Source: Methyloversatilis sp. (lineage in GTDB: Bacteria; Pseudomonadota; Gammaproteobacteria; Burkholderiales; Rhodocyclaceae). Taken from it: a stretch of DNA of 35,679 nucleotides. The notes below the pieces were generated by a model. That model had not been told where the DNA came from. It did no database searches and was given only the letters and a program-made list of their open reading frames with translations. Shown piece after piece: positions 7,980 through 17,810 of this stretch (position 1 is its first letter; every line of letters starts with the position of its first letter). Both the position numbers and the translations under genes were made by a program. The stretch is taken from positions 1 to 35,679 of the forward strand of contig JAGNYW010000027.1 of the NCBI GenBank assembly GCA_017984755.1. Reading direction: 5' to 3'.

Positions 7980-8363
7980 TCAGTGGAGTATGCGCGGCAT
8001 CGCGAGCGTGAATTCCGGGATGTCGGCTTCGAACTGCGTGCCGTCATCGGCGACCATCTGGTAGGTGCCGCGCATGGTGCCGACCGGGGTGTTCATCGCG
8101 CAGCCGCTTGTGTACTCGAACTTTTCGTCCGGTTTGAGCAGCGGCTGTTGCCCGATCACGCCGAGGCCGCGTACCTCCTGCACGGTTTCAGCCGAATCGC
8201 GGATGACCCAGTGCCGGCTGATCAGCTGTGCCGGCACGGTGCCGGTGTTCCTGATGCTGACCGTGTAGGCGAAGATGAAGCGGGATTCTTCGGGGTCCGA
8301 CTGATCTTCGACATAACGTGTCTCGACGGTCACGGTGATTTCGTATTTTTTCGCTTCGGCCAT
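7980..8363 (-). CDS. apaG: ApaG protein (DUF525)
   Basis: 127-residue single-domain protein with the fibronectin-III-like ApaG fold. Recognisable blocks are ITVTVETRYVEDQSDPE, YTVSIRNTGT, SRHWVI, VRGLGVIGQQPLLKP, YTSGCAMNTPVGTMRG and PEFTLAMP, in family order and at the usual length. ApaG is linked by family knowledge to cobalt/magnesium tolerance phenotypes and diadenosine-nucleotide metabolism in enterics; its biochemical role is unsettled. Here it is next to rpe on the opposite strand, a common betaproteobacterial neighbourhood. The start ATG is supported by length. Confidence 0.95.
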   Translation of the reverse strand: MAEAKKYEITVTVETRYVEDQSDPEESRFIFAYTVSIRNTGTVPAQLISRHWVIRDSAETVQEVRGLGVIGQQPLLKPDEKFEYTSGCAMNTPVGTMRGTYQMVADDGTQFEADIPEFTLAMPRILH

Positions 8364-8418
8364 AGGCGCTTTTTAACCGAAGTCTTCCGACGCGGCAAGC
8401 AGCGAGTCATCGCGCCGG

Positions 8419-8446
8419 CTGTCCGCGCGGCGGGAGCCGATACAAT
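8419..8446 (+). promoter_or_regulatory. Candidate promoter of rpe-gph-trp
   Basis: TACAAT at 8441-8446 is a good -10 element 42 bases before the rpe start. The best -35 partner, CTGTCC at 8419-8424 with 16-base spacing, matches only half of the consensus. It is the only good -10 in the gap between apaG and rpe. Strength and start site are unknown. Confidence 0.45.
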
Positions 8447-8488
8447 CGCGCCTTCGCCATCCGTTGCGCAGCCGCGATCACACTCACC

Positions 8489-9202
8489 ATGAATACAGTT
8501 TCCGCTTCCGATTTCCTGATCGCGCCCAGCCTGCTGTCGGCCGATTTCGCCATGCTGGGTCAGGAAGTGCGCGACGTCATCGCGTCGGGCGCCGACTGGA
8601 TCCACTTCGACGTGATGGACAACCATTACGTGCCCAACCTGACCATCGGTCCGCTGGTCTGTCAGGCGCTGCGCCCGCACACCGACGCGATGATCGACGT
8701 GCATCTGATGGTCAAGCCGGTCGACCGCATCATTCCGGACTTCGCCAAGGCCGGCGCCAATGTGATCACCTTTCATCCGGAAGCGTCCGAACACATCGAC
8801 CGCACGCTGTCGCTGATCCGCGACAACGGTTGCCGGGCCGGGCTGGTGTTCAACCCGGCGACGCCGCTGCACCATCTCGATCACGTGATGGACCGGCTCG
8901 ACATCGTGCTGCTGATGTCGGTGAATCCGGGCTTCGGCGGCCAGAGCTACATCCCCGAAACGCTGAACAAGCTGCGCGCAGCGCGCGCCAAGCTCGATGA
9001 CTACCAGGAGCGCAGTGGCCGGCACATCCGGCTGGAGATCGACGGTGGCGTGAAGGTGGACAACATCGCCGAAATCGCGCGCGCCGGCGCCGACACCTTC
9101 GTCGCGGGTTCGGCCGTGTTCGGCGCCGGGCAGGCAACGGACGCGCATCGTTACGACAGCGTGATCGCCGCGCTGCGCGCGCAGCTCGCCACGGTACGGT
9201 GA
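8489..9202 (+). CDS. rpe: Ribulose-phosphate 3-epimerase
   Basis: 237-residue TIM-barrel enzyme interconverting D-ribulose 5-phosphate and D-xylulose 5-phosphate in the pentose phosphate pathway. Visible signatures are [10 protein letters not shown] at the start, [12 protein letters not shown] with the metal-binding His and Asp, HLMV with a second metal His, [10 protein letters not shown], and EIDGGV with the C-terminal catalytic Asp. Length is slightly above the usual 220-230. It opens a run of closely spaced genes with gph and the trp genes, the standard betaproteobacterial order. Confidence 0.97.
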   Translation: MNTVSASDFLIAPSLLSADFAMLGQEVRDVIASGADWIHFDVMDNHYVPNLTIGPLVCQALRPHTDAMIDVHLMVKPVDRIIPDFAKAGANVITFHPEASEHIDRTLSLIRDNGCRAGLVFNPATPLHHLDHVMDRLDIVLLMSVNPGFGGQSYIPETLNKLRAARAKLDDYQERSGRHIRLEIDGGVKVDNIAEIARAGADTFVAGSAVFGAGQATDAHRYDSVIAALRAQLATVR

Positions 9203-9212
9203 TGACTTGCCG

Positions 9213-9893
9213 ATGAGCGACAGACTGGCGGTCGCCGCCATCACCTTCGACCTCGACGGCACGCTGGTCGACAGCGTGCCCGATCTGGCCGCCGCGGCGC
9301 GCGACATGGCCGCCGAACTCGGCCTGCCGCCACGCAGCGAAGATGAAGTGCGCGTATTCGTCGGGCGCGGGCTGGCGAATCTGGTGCAGCGCTGCCTCGG
9401 CGAGCGTGCTGCCGATGCGGATCTGCTGGCGTGCGCGATCGAGGTATTCAAGCGCTGTTACCAGCGGCGCAACGGTCAGCATGCCGCCGCCTACGACGGT
9501 GCGCTGGCCATGCTCGCGGCGCTCGCCGCAGCCGGGTTCCGGCTGGGCTGCGTGACCAACAAGCCGGAAGCCTTCACCTTGCCGCTGCTCGACATGATGA
9601 AGATGTCGGACTTTTTCGATGTGGTCGTCAGCGGCGACACGCTGCCGCAGAAGAAACCCGACCCGGCGCCGCTGCTGCATGCGGCGCGCCGGCTTGGCGT
9701 GGCACCGTCGCGCATGCTGCATGTCGGCGACTCATACAACGACATCGACTGCGCGCGCGCCGCCGGCGTGCCGGTTTTCGGCGTGCCGTGGGGCTATAGC
9801 GAGGGCCGCGTGCTGGACGCAAAAGATTGCGATGGGCTACTATCCTCGCTCCCCGACCTGCCCGAGCGGGTCGTGCTTTCGACCGAATACTGA
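9213..9893 (+). CDS. gph: Phosphoglycolate phosphatase
   Basis: 226-residue HAD-superfamily phosphatase that removes 2-phosphoglycolate formed during DNA repair or oxygenation reactions. The HAD motifs are FDLDGTLVDS (nucleophile and acid/base Asp), VTNKP (motif II Thr), KKPDP (motif III Lys) and VGDSYNDI (motif IV). I chose ATG 9213; an in-frame TTG at 9207 would add two residues. It starts 10 bases after rpe and is followed 154 bases later by trpE. Gph immediately before trpE is a well-known betaproteobacterial arrangement. Confidence 0.95.
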   Translation: MSDRLAVAAITFDLDGTLVDSVPDLAAAARDMAAELGLPPRSEDEVRVFVGRGLANLVQRCLGERAADADLLACAIEVFKRCYQRRNGQHAAAYDGALAMLAALAAAGFRLGCVTNKPEAFTLPLLDMMKMSDFFDVVVSGDTLPQKKPDPAPLLHAARRLGVAPSRMLHVGDSYNDIDCARAAGVPVFGVPWGYSEGRVLDAKDCDGLLSSLPDLPERVVLSTEY

Positions 9894-10047
9894 ATGGACA
9901 GCCTGAAACCCGAGGAGACACCCGTCAGCAGTTGCGCACGCGCGCGCCTGCACGGGTACCTGTGGCGCGGCGCCCGAGCCTGAACACCGGTCCGGTGCCC
10001 AGCGGTTCCATGTGGCGCCCGTTCAACCCCTGCTCTCCCGATTGTCC
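9894..10047 (+). promoter_or_regulatory. trpE leader region with two tiny ORFs
   Basis: The gph-trpE gap contains ATG 9894 directly after the gph stop, opening a 29-codon ORF (to 9983) with one Trp codon. ATG 10010 opens a 13-codon ORF whose second codon is Trp and whose stop overlaps the trpE ATG (ATGA). A GC stem around GGTACC (about 9940-9970) could fold. Classic attenuators have tandem Trp codons and a T-tract terminator; neither is seen. A coupling role of the 13-codon ORF is possible but speculative. Confidence 0.25.
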
Positions 10048-11538
10048 ATGAACAACGATCAATTCGAGGCGCTCGCACGCGCCGGCTACAACCGCATCCC
10101 GGTCGCGCGTCAGGCGCTGGCCGATCTCGATACGCCGCTGTCCGCCTACATGAAGCTGGCCGACGCGCCGTATTCCTACCTCCTCGAGTCGGTGCAGGGC
10201 GGCGAGCGCTGGGGGCGCTATTCGATTCTCGGCCTGCCGGCGCGCACGCGCATCGTCGTGCGGCGCAATGCGGTCACCGTGCTGCGCGACGACGTGATCA
10301 CCGAATCGCTCGAGTCGCCGGATCCGCTGGCTTTCGTGCAGGACTTCATCGGCCGCTACCGGGTGCCCGATCTGCCCGGGCTGCCGCGCTTCTCGGGCGG
10401 ACTGGTCGGCTACTTCGGCTACGACGTGGTGCGCTACGTAGAACGTCGCCTGCAGCCGGGCTGGGACAAGCCCGATCCGCTGGGCGTACCGGACATCCAC
10501 CTGCTGCTGTCCGACGAACTGGCCGTATTCGACAACCTGTCGGGTCGCCTCACATTCATCGTTTACGCAGATCCCGCTCAGCCCGGTGCGCTCGATGCCG
10601 CCAACGCACGGCTCGATGCACTGGCCGCGCAGCTGCGGGCACCGGTGCGCGCGCCGGACACGCCGCGCGGTGAATCCGTGCCGGCGGTTTCCGGTTTCGG
10701 CCATGACGCCTATTGCGCTGCGGTGGAACGCGCGAAGCAGTACATCTTCGATGGCGACGTGATGCAGGTGGTGCCGTCGCAGCGCATGAGCAAGCCGCTG
10801 TCCACCACGCCGATGGCGGTGTACCGTGCGCTGCGGGCGCTGAATCCGTCGCCCTACATGTATTTCTTCAACCTCGGCGATACCCACATCGTCGGCGCCA
10901 GCCCGGAAATCCTTGCCCGCCTGGAAGGCAACAAGGTGACCGTGCGTCCGATCGCCGGCACGCGCAAGCGTGGTGCCACGCCGGAAGAAGACCGTGCGCT
11001 GGCCGACGAACTCCTCGGTGACGAAAAGGAACGCGCCGAACACATCATGCTGGTCGATCTCGGCCGCAACGATCTCGGCCGCGTCGCTGCCATCGGCACG
11101 GTCGAAGTGACCGACCGCATGGTGGTGGAGAAGTATTCACACGTGATGCACATCGTGAGCAATGTCGAAGGCGTGCTCAGGCCCGGCCTGACCGCGATGG
11201 ACGTGCTGCGAGCGACCTTTCCGGCCGGCACCGTCAGCGGTGCGCCCAAGGTGCGCGCGATGGAAATCATCGACGAACTTGAGCCGGTCAAGCGCGGCAT
11301 CTACTCTGGCGCGGTGGGCTATCTGGGCTTCAACGGCGGCATGGATGTCGCGATCGCGCTGCGCACTGCGGTGATCAAGGACGGCCAGCTGCACGCCCAG
11401 GCCGGTGGTGGCGTGGTGATGGATTCGACGCCCGAAGGCGAATGGCAGGAAACGCTGAACAAGGCGCGCGCCGTGCTGCGCGCTGCGGAACTCGCGGAGG
11501 CGGGGTTGGCGGCGGGTACAGAGGGGCGGGGGAACTGA
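10048..11538 (+). CDS. trpE: Anthranilate synthase component I
   Basis: 496-residue large subunit that converts chorismate plus ammonia into anthranilate, the first step of tryptophan synthesis. The N-terminal domain contains [15 protein letters not shown], the LLES element that forms the tryptophan feedback site in the family. The chorismate-binding domain shows [36 protein letters not shown] and [16 protein letters not shown] in the usual order. ATG 10048 fits the family length; a GTG at 10012 would add 12 unlike residues. The trpG start follows the stop after one base, so the subunits are co-translated. Confidence 0.97.
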   Translation: MNNDQFEALARAGYNRIPVARQALADLDTPLSAYMKLADAPYSYLLESVQGGERWGRYSILGLPARTRIVVRRNAVTVLRDDVITESLESPDPLAFVQDFIGRYRVPDLPGLPRFSGGLVGYFGYDVVRYVERRLQPGWDKPDPLGVPDIHLLLSDELAVFDNLSGRLTFIVYADPAQPGALDAANARLDALAAQLRAPVRAPDTPRGESVPAVSGFGHDAYCAAVERAKQYIFDGDVMQVVPSQRMSKPLSTTPMAVYRALRALNPSPYMYFFNLGDTHIVGASPEILARLEGNKVTVRPIAGTRKRGATPEEDRALADELLGDEKERAEHIMLVDLGRNDLGRVAAIGTVEVTDRMVVEKYSHVMHIVSNVEGVLRPGLTAMDVLRATFPAGTVSGAPKVRAMEIIDELEPVKRGIYSGAVGYLGFNGGMDVAIALRTAVIKDGQLHAQAGGGVVMDSTPEGEWQETLNKARAVLRAAELAEAGLAAGTEGRGN

Positions 11539-11539
11539 C

Positions 11540-12114
11540 ATGCTGCTGATGATCGACAATTACGACTCCTTCACCTACAACCTCGTGCAGTACTTCGGCG
11601 AGCTCGGTGAAGACGTGCGCGTATATCGCAACGACGAAATCACGCTCGACCAGATCGACGCGCTGAAGCCGGACCACATCGTCGTGTCGCCCGGCCCGTG
11701 TTCGCCCAACGAGGCGGGGGTGTCGGTGCCGCTGATCAAGGCGTTCGCCGGCAAGTACCCCATCCTCGGCGTCTGCCTCGGCCACCAGAGCATCGGTGCG
11801 GCGTTCGGCGGCGACGTGGTGCACGCCAAGGTGGTCATGCATGGCAAGACGGCCGCGATCCATCATCTGGACAAGGGCATGTTCCGCGGCTTGCCCAACC
11901 CGTTCACGGCGATCCGCTACCACTCGCTGGCGGTGTCGCGCGACACGCTGCCGGATTGCCTCGAAGTCACGGCGTGGACCGACGACGGCGAAATCATGGG
12001 CATGCGGCACAGGACGCTGGCCATCGAAGGCGTGCAGTTCCACCCGGAGTCGATCCTGACCGAGCATGGCCACCGGATGCTGAATAATTTTCTCGACGAG
12101 TGGAGGGCCGGCGC

Positions 12115-12118
<4 letters not shown>
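11540..12118 (+). CDS. trpG: Anthranilate synthase component II (glutamine amidotransferase)
   Basis: 192-residue class I glutamine amidotransferase that feeds ammonia to TrpE. The catalytic triad is C79 in [11 protein letters not shown]168 and E170 in VQFHPES. The oxyanion segment [11 protein letters not shown] is also present. In many bacteria this subunit also serves as PabA in folate synthesis; sequence cannot decide this. The ATG is one base after the trpE stop and its own stop overlaps trpD as ATGA, giving a tightly coupled operon. Confidence 0.97.
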
Positions 12119-13149
<1,031 letters not shown>

Positions 13150-13154
13150 ATTCC

Positions 13155-13997
13155 ATGTCCGACATCCTGCAGAAGATCCTTGCCACCAAACGCGAGGAAA
13201 TCGCCGCCAGTCGCGCGGCCGAAAGCCTGGAAGCGCTGTGCGGGCGAGCCGCTGCGCAGCCCCCGTCACGCGATTTCGTCGCCGCACTGCGTGATCGCGT
13301 TGCGCGTCGCGAGGCGGCCGTGATCGCGGAAGTGAAGAAGGCAAGCCCGTCCAAGGGCGTGTTGCGGGCCGACTTCCGGCCGGCGGACATCGCGCGTTCC
13401 TACGAAGCGGGTGGCGCGGCCTGCCTGTCGGTGCTGACCGACCGCCAGTACTTTCAGGGTTCGCCCGATTATCTGGTCGAGGCGCGCGCGGCGTGCAGCC
13501 TGCCGGTCCTGCGCAAGGACTTCATCATCGATCCGTATCAGGTGGTCGAGGCGCGGGCGATGGGCGCCGACTGCATCCTGCTGATCGTCGCGGCCTTCCT
13601 GCCGCCGTCGGGCGACGCCGATGCGGTGCACAGGACGAAGGCGGTGGCCGACATGCGCGCGCTGGAAAAACTTGCGCACGAGCTGGGCATGGCGGTGCTG
13701 GTGGAAAGCCACGACGCCGGTGAACTCGATCTCGCGCTGCAGCTCGCGACACCGCTGATGGGGATCAACAACCGCAGCCTGCGTACCTTCGAGGTGTCGC
13801 TCGACTTCACGCTGTCTCAGCTCGACCGCATTCCGGCCGATCGCATCGTGATCACCGAAAGCGGCATTCTGGCGGCAGAACACGTCGCGACCATGCGGGC
13901 CCGCGACGTGCATGCGTTTCTGGTCGGCGAAGCGTTCATGCGCGCCGCCGATCCCGGCGCCGAACTGGCGAGGCTGTTCGGTGCCGTGACGGCCTGA
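13155..13997 (+). CDS. trpC: Indole-3-glycerol phosphate synthase
   Basis: 280-residue TIM-barrel enzyme closing the indole ring from CdRP. Signatures are [11 protein letters not shown] (catalytic Lys, residues 59-69), [24 protein letters not shown] with the second Lys, [12 protein letters not shown] and ITESGI. It is monofunctional, not fused to trpF, as usual in betaproteobacteria. It is the last gene of the rpe-gph-trp run; its TGA directly abuts the stop of the convergent Spy-like gene. No trpF, trpB or trpA is in the window. Confidence 0.97.
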   Translation: MSDILQKILATKREEIAASRAAESLEALCGRAAAQPPSRDFVAALRDRVARREAAVIAEVKKASPSKGVLRADFRPADIARSYEAGGAACLSVLTDRQYFQGSPDYLVEARAACSLPVLRKDFIIDPYQVVEARAMGADCILLIVAAFLPPSGDADAVHRTKAVADMRALEKLAHELGMAVLVESHDAGELDLALQLATPLMGINNRSLRTFEVSLDFTLSQLDRIPADRIVITESGILAAEHVATMRARDVHAFLVGEAFMRAADPGAELARLFGAVTA

Positions 13998-14588
13998 TCA
14001 GCTGTTCAGGTCGCCCTCATGGCCATGCCGGCCGTGATGGGGTTTGCCGTGATGATCCCCGCCCATGCGGGTCAGCGACTTCGCCGCTTCGCTGCGCTGT
14101 GCCGGCGTGAGCACTTCGGCCAGATCGGCCAGCGTGCGCGTCATCAGTTTCGACATCTGCTCGCTCCGGGCGTGGCGGGCGGCGCGATGCTGTTCGATGA
14201 GGTCGCGATCGATCGTTTCCGCCGACAGCAGCGCCCGCATTTCCGTCATTCCTTCGCCGTTCGCCGGACGCAATGCCTTCATCTCGGCCATCGACGCCTG
14301 AACGATTTCACGTGCGCGCGCCTTCTGTTCGTCCGATGCGCCCACGTCGGCAAACACGCGTTCCACCCGCCGTGCCATCCGCTTTTCGCCGTCCCCACGC
14401 TTGTGGTGCGGCTGGGCAACGCCTTGCGCATCCTGTCCGGCGCCATGTCCGTCGGCATGTGCGGACGCATTCGGGGCAAGGGCGAACGCTGCGCTCAGCG
14501 CAGCGGCGGCGGCGATGCCGGCCAGCCAGCGTTTGCGCAGCGTCGCGGTGGCTGCGCTGCCATTCGATGCGTCATTCGGTTGCTTCAT
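13998..14588 (-). CDS. Spy/CpxP-like periplasmic protein with His-rich tail
   Basis: 196-residue exported protein. A long basic N-region and hydrophobic core (about residues 22-40) end in NASAHA, a plausible signal-peptidase site. The mature part is helical. It carries the LTxxQ signature of the Spy/CpxP family as LTPAQR near residue 160, with Arg/Glu-rich helices before it. Family members are ATP-independent periplasmic chaperones or metal-stress sensors. Two histidine-rich stretches (HADGHGAG after the signal and HHGKPHHGRHGHE at the end) suggest metal binding. AGGAG sits about seven bases before the start. OmpR-type direct repeats lie upstream. It may belong to an envelope- or metal-stress response; the trigger is not known. 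Confidence 0.82.
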   Translation of the reverse strand: MKQPNDASNGSAATATLRKRWLAGIAAAAALSAAFALAPNASAHADGHGAGQDAQGVAQPHHKRGDGEKRMARRVERVFADVGASDEQKARAREIVQASMAEMKALRPANGEGMTEMRALLSAETIDRDLIEQHRAARHARSEQMSKLMTRTLADLAEVLTPAQRSEAAKSLTRMGGDHHGKPHHGRHGHEGDLNS

Positions 14589-14646
14589 GATCCAGCTCCT
14601 CTGATTTGCCGGAATGCTCCGGCAGCGAAATCAGTGTCGAGCCCGG

Positions 14647-14685
14647 GTGTAAACCGGTGTTGCGACCGCAGTAACCATTTGTAAG
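14647..14685 (-). promoter_or_regulatory. TTACA direct repeats, candidate OmpR/PhoB-type site
   Basis: On the minus strand, TTACA, TTACT and TTACA start at 14684, 14673 and 14652, that is 11 and 21 bases apart, all on one helix face. They lie 60-100 bases before the Spy-like gene. CTTACAAATGGTTACT closely resembles the RstA box TACATNTNGTTACA of enterics. OmpR-family regulators typically bind such direct repeats. The exact regulator is inference. Confidence 0.4.
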
Positions 14686-14767
14686 ATTCGGGGCCGGACG
14701 TCGATTCCAAGGCGGGGATTCGCATTGCGGCCAAAATGGGAGACGTTGTGTATGCAGGCGCCGTTTT

Positions 14768-17041
14768 TTGATGATGATTTCCAGCGTTGGCGCGGGTTTT
14801 ACGGCGATACGCTGCGGTATGATTCGGCCGAATCCCGTCTTAAGAACGGCCGACAAACCAAAAAAAGGTCAGTGTGCGGAAACGCCGCCAGGCGAGATCC
14901 GCTTTCTGCTCAGCATGACAGCCAACGCCGTACGCGCGATAGACCGTGCCATGCTGTCCAGTGCGCCATCCGTCCCGGTGATCGCGGAGGTGGTGCTCGG
15001 CCTCCGTGCGTTGCCAGCCGACGCAGGAAGCCTTTCGGCGCTCCTGTGCCTCGATCCGGCGTTGGTGCTGCGCATGCTGCGCGCTTCCGAAGTGCTGGAC
15101 CGTCCACCGGGCGAAAGCGCCGCCCGCCGCATCGACGCAGTGCTTGATGCAGGCGGCAGGGCACTCATGCAGTCGGCGCTGCTCGACACTCAGCATTGGT
15201 CCGGGCGCTTTCCCTGCGTGCCCTATGGTTTTCGCCGCTACTGGGCGCATTCACTGCTGACTGCAGAGACGGCGCGCGAATTGTCGCTGCGTGGCGGGAA
15301 GAGTGATCCGGAGGAGGCGTTCATTGCCGGCCTGCTGCTGGACGTGGCATTGCCCCTGCTTTCGCGGTCGGTCGAGTACGTGCCGCTGCTGGCGCACGGG
15401 GATACCGAATCCCTGGTGACTGCGCAGGAAAGATCGGCCTTCGGCATTTCTCACGCAGAAGCCGGTGCCGCGCTGCTGCCGGGCGCGTGGGCGGCCGATC
15501 TGGCCGATGCGTTGCGCTTTCATCATTCCGATGCCGCGCTGTTCGACGATGCCCCCGAACTCCTGCGCGTGGTGCGGGCAGCCGAAGAGCTGTCGGGCGG
15601 TGGCTCCGGCGACGCCATGCAGCACGCAGCGCTGGCGCACGCGTTGACCGGTCTGCCGATGGATCAGCTCAACGACGCCTGGCAGACCGCATGCCGCGGT
15701 ACCGACGCACGCCTGGCAATGCTCGGACTGGGGGGGCAGGGTGCCTCTGCGGTTGCGGGCGAGCTTTATCGTCCGTACTTCGAACCGGTACCGGCGACAG
15801 ACGCCGGACAGCCCGCATTGGGGAATCTCGCGCGCGCAGGCTTGCTTGCGCAAGTGCTTGCGCCCGGGCCCGACGCCGATGTGTGGCGTGCCTACCGGCT
15901 CGCCGCCGCCTTGTTGCTCGACCTGCCGTCGCCGAGGATTCTTCTGCGTACTTCCGGCGACATGCACTTTGCGACCGCGGACGGCCCTGCCGGAAAGGTC
16001 GCCGAGAAATTCGATCTGTCGCGTGGCGAGCTCGAAGAGATGCGGTCGCAGCTGTCACAGGGTCGCCCCTGGTATTGCGAAAGCGAGCAGCAGGCCGCGA
16101 CGCTGCCGGTGAGCCTGCAGCGCCTGTTGCGCCTGTCGCAGGGCGACGCCTTCCTGATCGCGCCGATGAACAGCGACGGCGCGCTCGAGGCGCTGGCGCT
16201 GCATCGCATGCCTTCTGCCCTGCTGCCGGAATTGCGGGCCAGGGCAGGCGAACTCGACATGCTGGTGGTTGCAGCGGCACGTGCGTCGCGCCTGCAGCGC
16301 ACGCACGACCGCGACATGAGTGATCTTCGCCGCAGCATGGCTGACCATTATTCGGCGCACGCGAAGCAGTTGCGGGCCGAGTTGCACACGCCGCTCGGTC
16401 TGCTCAAGCATCAGGTCAAGTCGATGCGGCTGAAGATGGGGGCCGATTCGATGCTCGAATCCGAACTGGCGGTGTTCAACGATCAGGTCGCTCGCATCGA
16501 CACCGTGCTGCAGCAGTTCGAAAGCCGGCCGCCGGACATGGTCGCGGCCGCGCAATGGACCGACATCAATCAGCTGATCGAACAGATCGTGGCCGAATCG
16601 GATGTCAGAACCTTCCGGTCGCGTGCCATCACGACCGAACTGCATCTCGATTCCGCTCTGCCGCCGCTGCATCTTCCGCTCGCGGTGATGCGCGACATCA
16701 TGTCGGTACTGCTGTCGGTCAGCGCAGAGCAGTGCGGCAGCACGGGCCGGATCGCGGTGAGCAGCGCCGACGGGTTGAACTGGAACGGACGCCTGTTCGC
16801 CGAAATCCGCGTACGCGACTTCGGCCGCGGCATGGACGCCGCACGTGTCGCCGCGCTGTTCGGACAGTCCCCGATGGAGGGCGGGGTGCGCAACACGCTG
16901 GCGCATGCGCTCGAACAGGCCATCTCCCTCGGCGGGTCGCTGTCGTGCAAAAGTGCGGTGGGGCAGGGTACCGTGCTTCAGCTGCTGTTGCCGCGTCAGA
17001 CGCGCCGCACCGGGGCGGCGGCGGGCGGCAGTCCGGACTGA
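14768..17041 (+). CDS. HDOD-domain protein with degenerate histidine-kinase-like C-terminus
   Basis: 757 residues from the first ATG. An HDOD domain (about 65-270) is followed by a GAF-like middle region (about 340-500) and a C-terminal part laid out like HisKA plus HATPase. The H-box position reads RAELHTPLG (536-544): the usual phospho-accepting His (SHELRTPL) is Ala537, while a His stands in place of the Arg at 540. The ATP-binding end is also weak: RDFGRGMD resembles the G1 box, but no clear N-box is seen. It may be a non-phosphorylating output or scaffold. The start is uncertain: ATG 14768, 14819 or 14915 are possible, and the HDOD domain needs only the last. HDOD proteins in betaproteobacteria often act in signalling, c-di-GMP or motility control. 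Confidence 0.75.
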   Translation: MMMISSVGAGFTAIRCGMIRPNPVLRTADKPKKGQCAETPPGEIRFLLSMTANAVRAIDRAMLSSAPSVPVIAEVVLGLRALPADAGSLSALLCLDPALVLRMLRASEVLDRPPGESAARRIDAVLDAGGRALMQSALLDTQHWSGRFPCVPYGFRRYWAHSLLTAETARELSLRGGKSDPEEAFIAGLLLDVALPLLSRSVEYVPLLAHGDTESLVTAQERSAFGISHAEAGAALLPGAWAADLADALRFHHSDAALFDDAPELLRVVRAAEELSGGGSGDAMQHAALAHALTGLPMDQLNDAWQTACRGTDARLAMLGLGGQGASAVAGELYRPYFEPVPATDAGQPALGNLARAGLLAQVLAPGPDADVWRAYRLAAALLLDLPSPRILLRTSGDMHFATADGPAGKVAEKFDLSRGELEEMRSQLSQGRPWYCESEQQAATLPVSLQRLLRLSQGDAFLIAPMNSDGALEALALHRMPSALLPELRARAGELDMLVVAAARASRLQRTHDRDMSDLRRSMADHYSAHAKQLRAELHTPLGLLKHQVKSMRLKMGADSMLESELAVFNDQVARIDTVLQQFESRPPDMVAAAQWTDINQLIEQIVAESDVRTFRSRAITTELHLDSALPPLHLPLAVMRDIMSVLLSVSAEQCGSTGRIAVSSADGLNWNGRLFAEIRVRDFGRGMDAARVAALFGQSPMEGGVRNTLAHALEQAISLGGSLSCKSAVGQGTVLQLLLPRQTRRTGAAAGGSPD

Positions 17042-17059
17042 ACAGACCCCGCGGACTGC

Positions 17060-17707
17060 TCAGGCCACCTTCCAGCGGCTGTTGGCATTGACGTGCTGGG
17101 CCAGAAAATCCATCTGGTCAGCGAGGATGTTCCGGTTGCTGAGTATCAGATACTCGGCCTTGTTCGGCACGTAAGGGGCGTACAGCAGTTGCATGTGCGC
17201 CTGTTCCGGCGTGCGCCCGCTCTTGCGCTGATTGCACGCGCGGCAGCAGGTGACCACATTCATCCACAGGTCGCGCCCCCCCTGCGACACCGGGACGATG
17301 TGATCACGCGTCAGCTTCTGGTAGGAAAAGTCGCTTCCGCAGTAGGCGCAGACGGAGCGGTCGCGATAGAACAGTTCGCGGTTGTTGAGTGGCGGCACGG
17401 CGGCCTGCAGCTTGTGCGCGTGGCTCCGGCCCTTGATCGCGATGATGCTGTTGGTGCGGATCGACGACTGTTCGCCCGTTACCCGGTTGATGCCGCCGCG
17501 GATTTCGAATTCATGGCTGCCGGCCACCCAGGCCACCAGATCCTTTGCCTGATAGAACACGGCATGCTGCCAGCTCACCCAGCGGTGCGGAAGTCCGTTC
17601 GCGTCCAGTGTCAGGACCCACGGGTGCGCGGGACTGCGTCGCTGATTGGCGATACCGGTGCCGGGGTGATCCTCCATCAACGGAAACACGATCTGGGCAA
17701 CCTCCAT
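17060..17707 (-). CDS. HNH endonuclease domain protein
   Basis: 215-residue protein with a C-terminal HNH nuclease module: CAYCG (120-124), DHIVPVSQGG (135-144), N150 and CCRACNQRK (154-162), giving a two-Cys-pair structural zinc and the His-Asn-His metal site. The N-terminal 110 residues are of unknown fold. Stand-alone proteins of this kind are widespread and conserved in proteobacteria and cyanobacteria without an assigned role, and need not be mobile or restriction-linked. No methyltransferase or intron lies nearby. It is convergent with the HDOD gene and divergent from the TonB-like gene. Confidence 0.85.
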   Translation of the reverse strand: MEVAQIVFPLMEDHPGTGIANQRRSPAHPWVLTLDANGLPHRWVSWQHAVFYQAKDLVAWVAGSHEFEIRGGINRVTGEQSSIRTNSIIAIKGRSHAHKLQAAVPPLNNRELFYRDRSVCAYCGSDFSYQKLTRDHIVPVSQGGRDLWMNVVTCCRACNQRKSGRTPEQAHMQLLYAPYVPNKAEYLILSNRNILADQMDFLAQHVNANSRWKVA

Positions 17708-17724
17708 GGTCTGCTGCTCGGTCG

Positions 17725-17752
17725 GTGTCGAACGCGTTGCCGCCTCTATACT
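17725..17752 (+). promoter_or_regulatory. Candidate promoter of the TonB-like gene
   Basis: TATACT at 17747-17752 is a near-consensus -10 element 59 bases before the start at 17811. The -35 at this spacing is poor (GTGTCG at 17725-17730). It lies in the 103-base gap between two divergent genes. Confidence 0.35.
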
Positions 17753-17810
17753 GGATGACCCGTTTCGGCGGGCTTCCGCGTCCGGTGCGCATGTACTCTA
17801 GCAAAGGAAG

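Noticed and set aside
8850-9722. Long minus-strand frame across rpe and gph
   Set aside because: Arg/His-rich shadow of two well-supported genes; high GC creates long antisense frames throughout this window.
14589-14767. Additional sigma-28-like promoter before the HDOD/kinase-like gene
   Set aside because: CCAAGGCG and GCGGCCAA near 14707-14735 are poor matches in both halves.
17060-17707. HNH gene as part of a mobile intron, restriction or anti-phage system
   Set aside because: No reverse transcriptase, methyltransferase, repeat or defence partner nearby; such stand-alone HNH proteins are common chromosomal genes.
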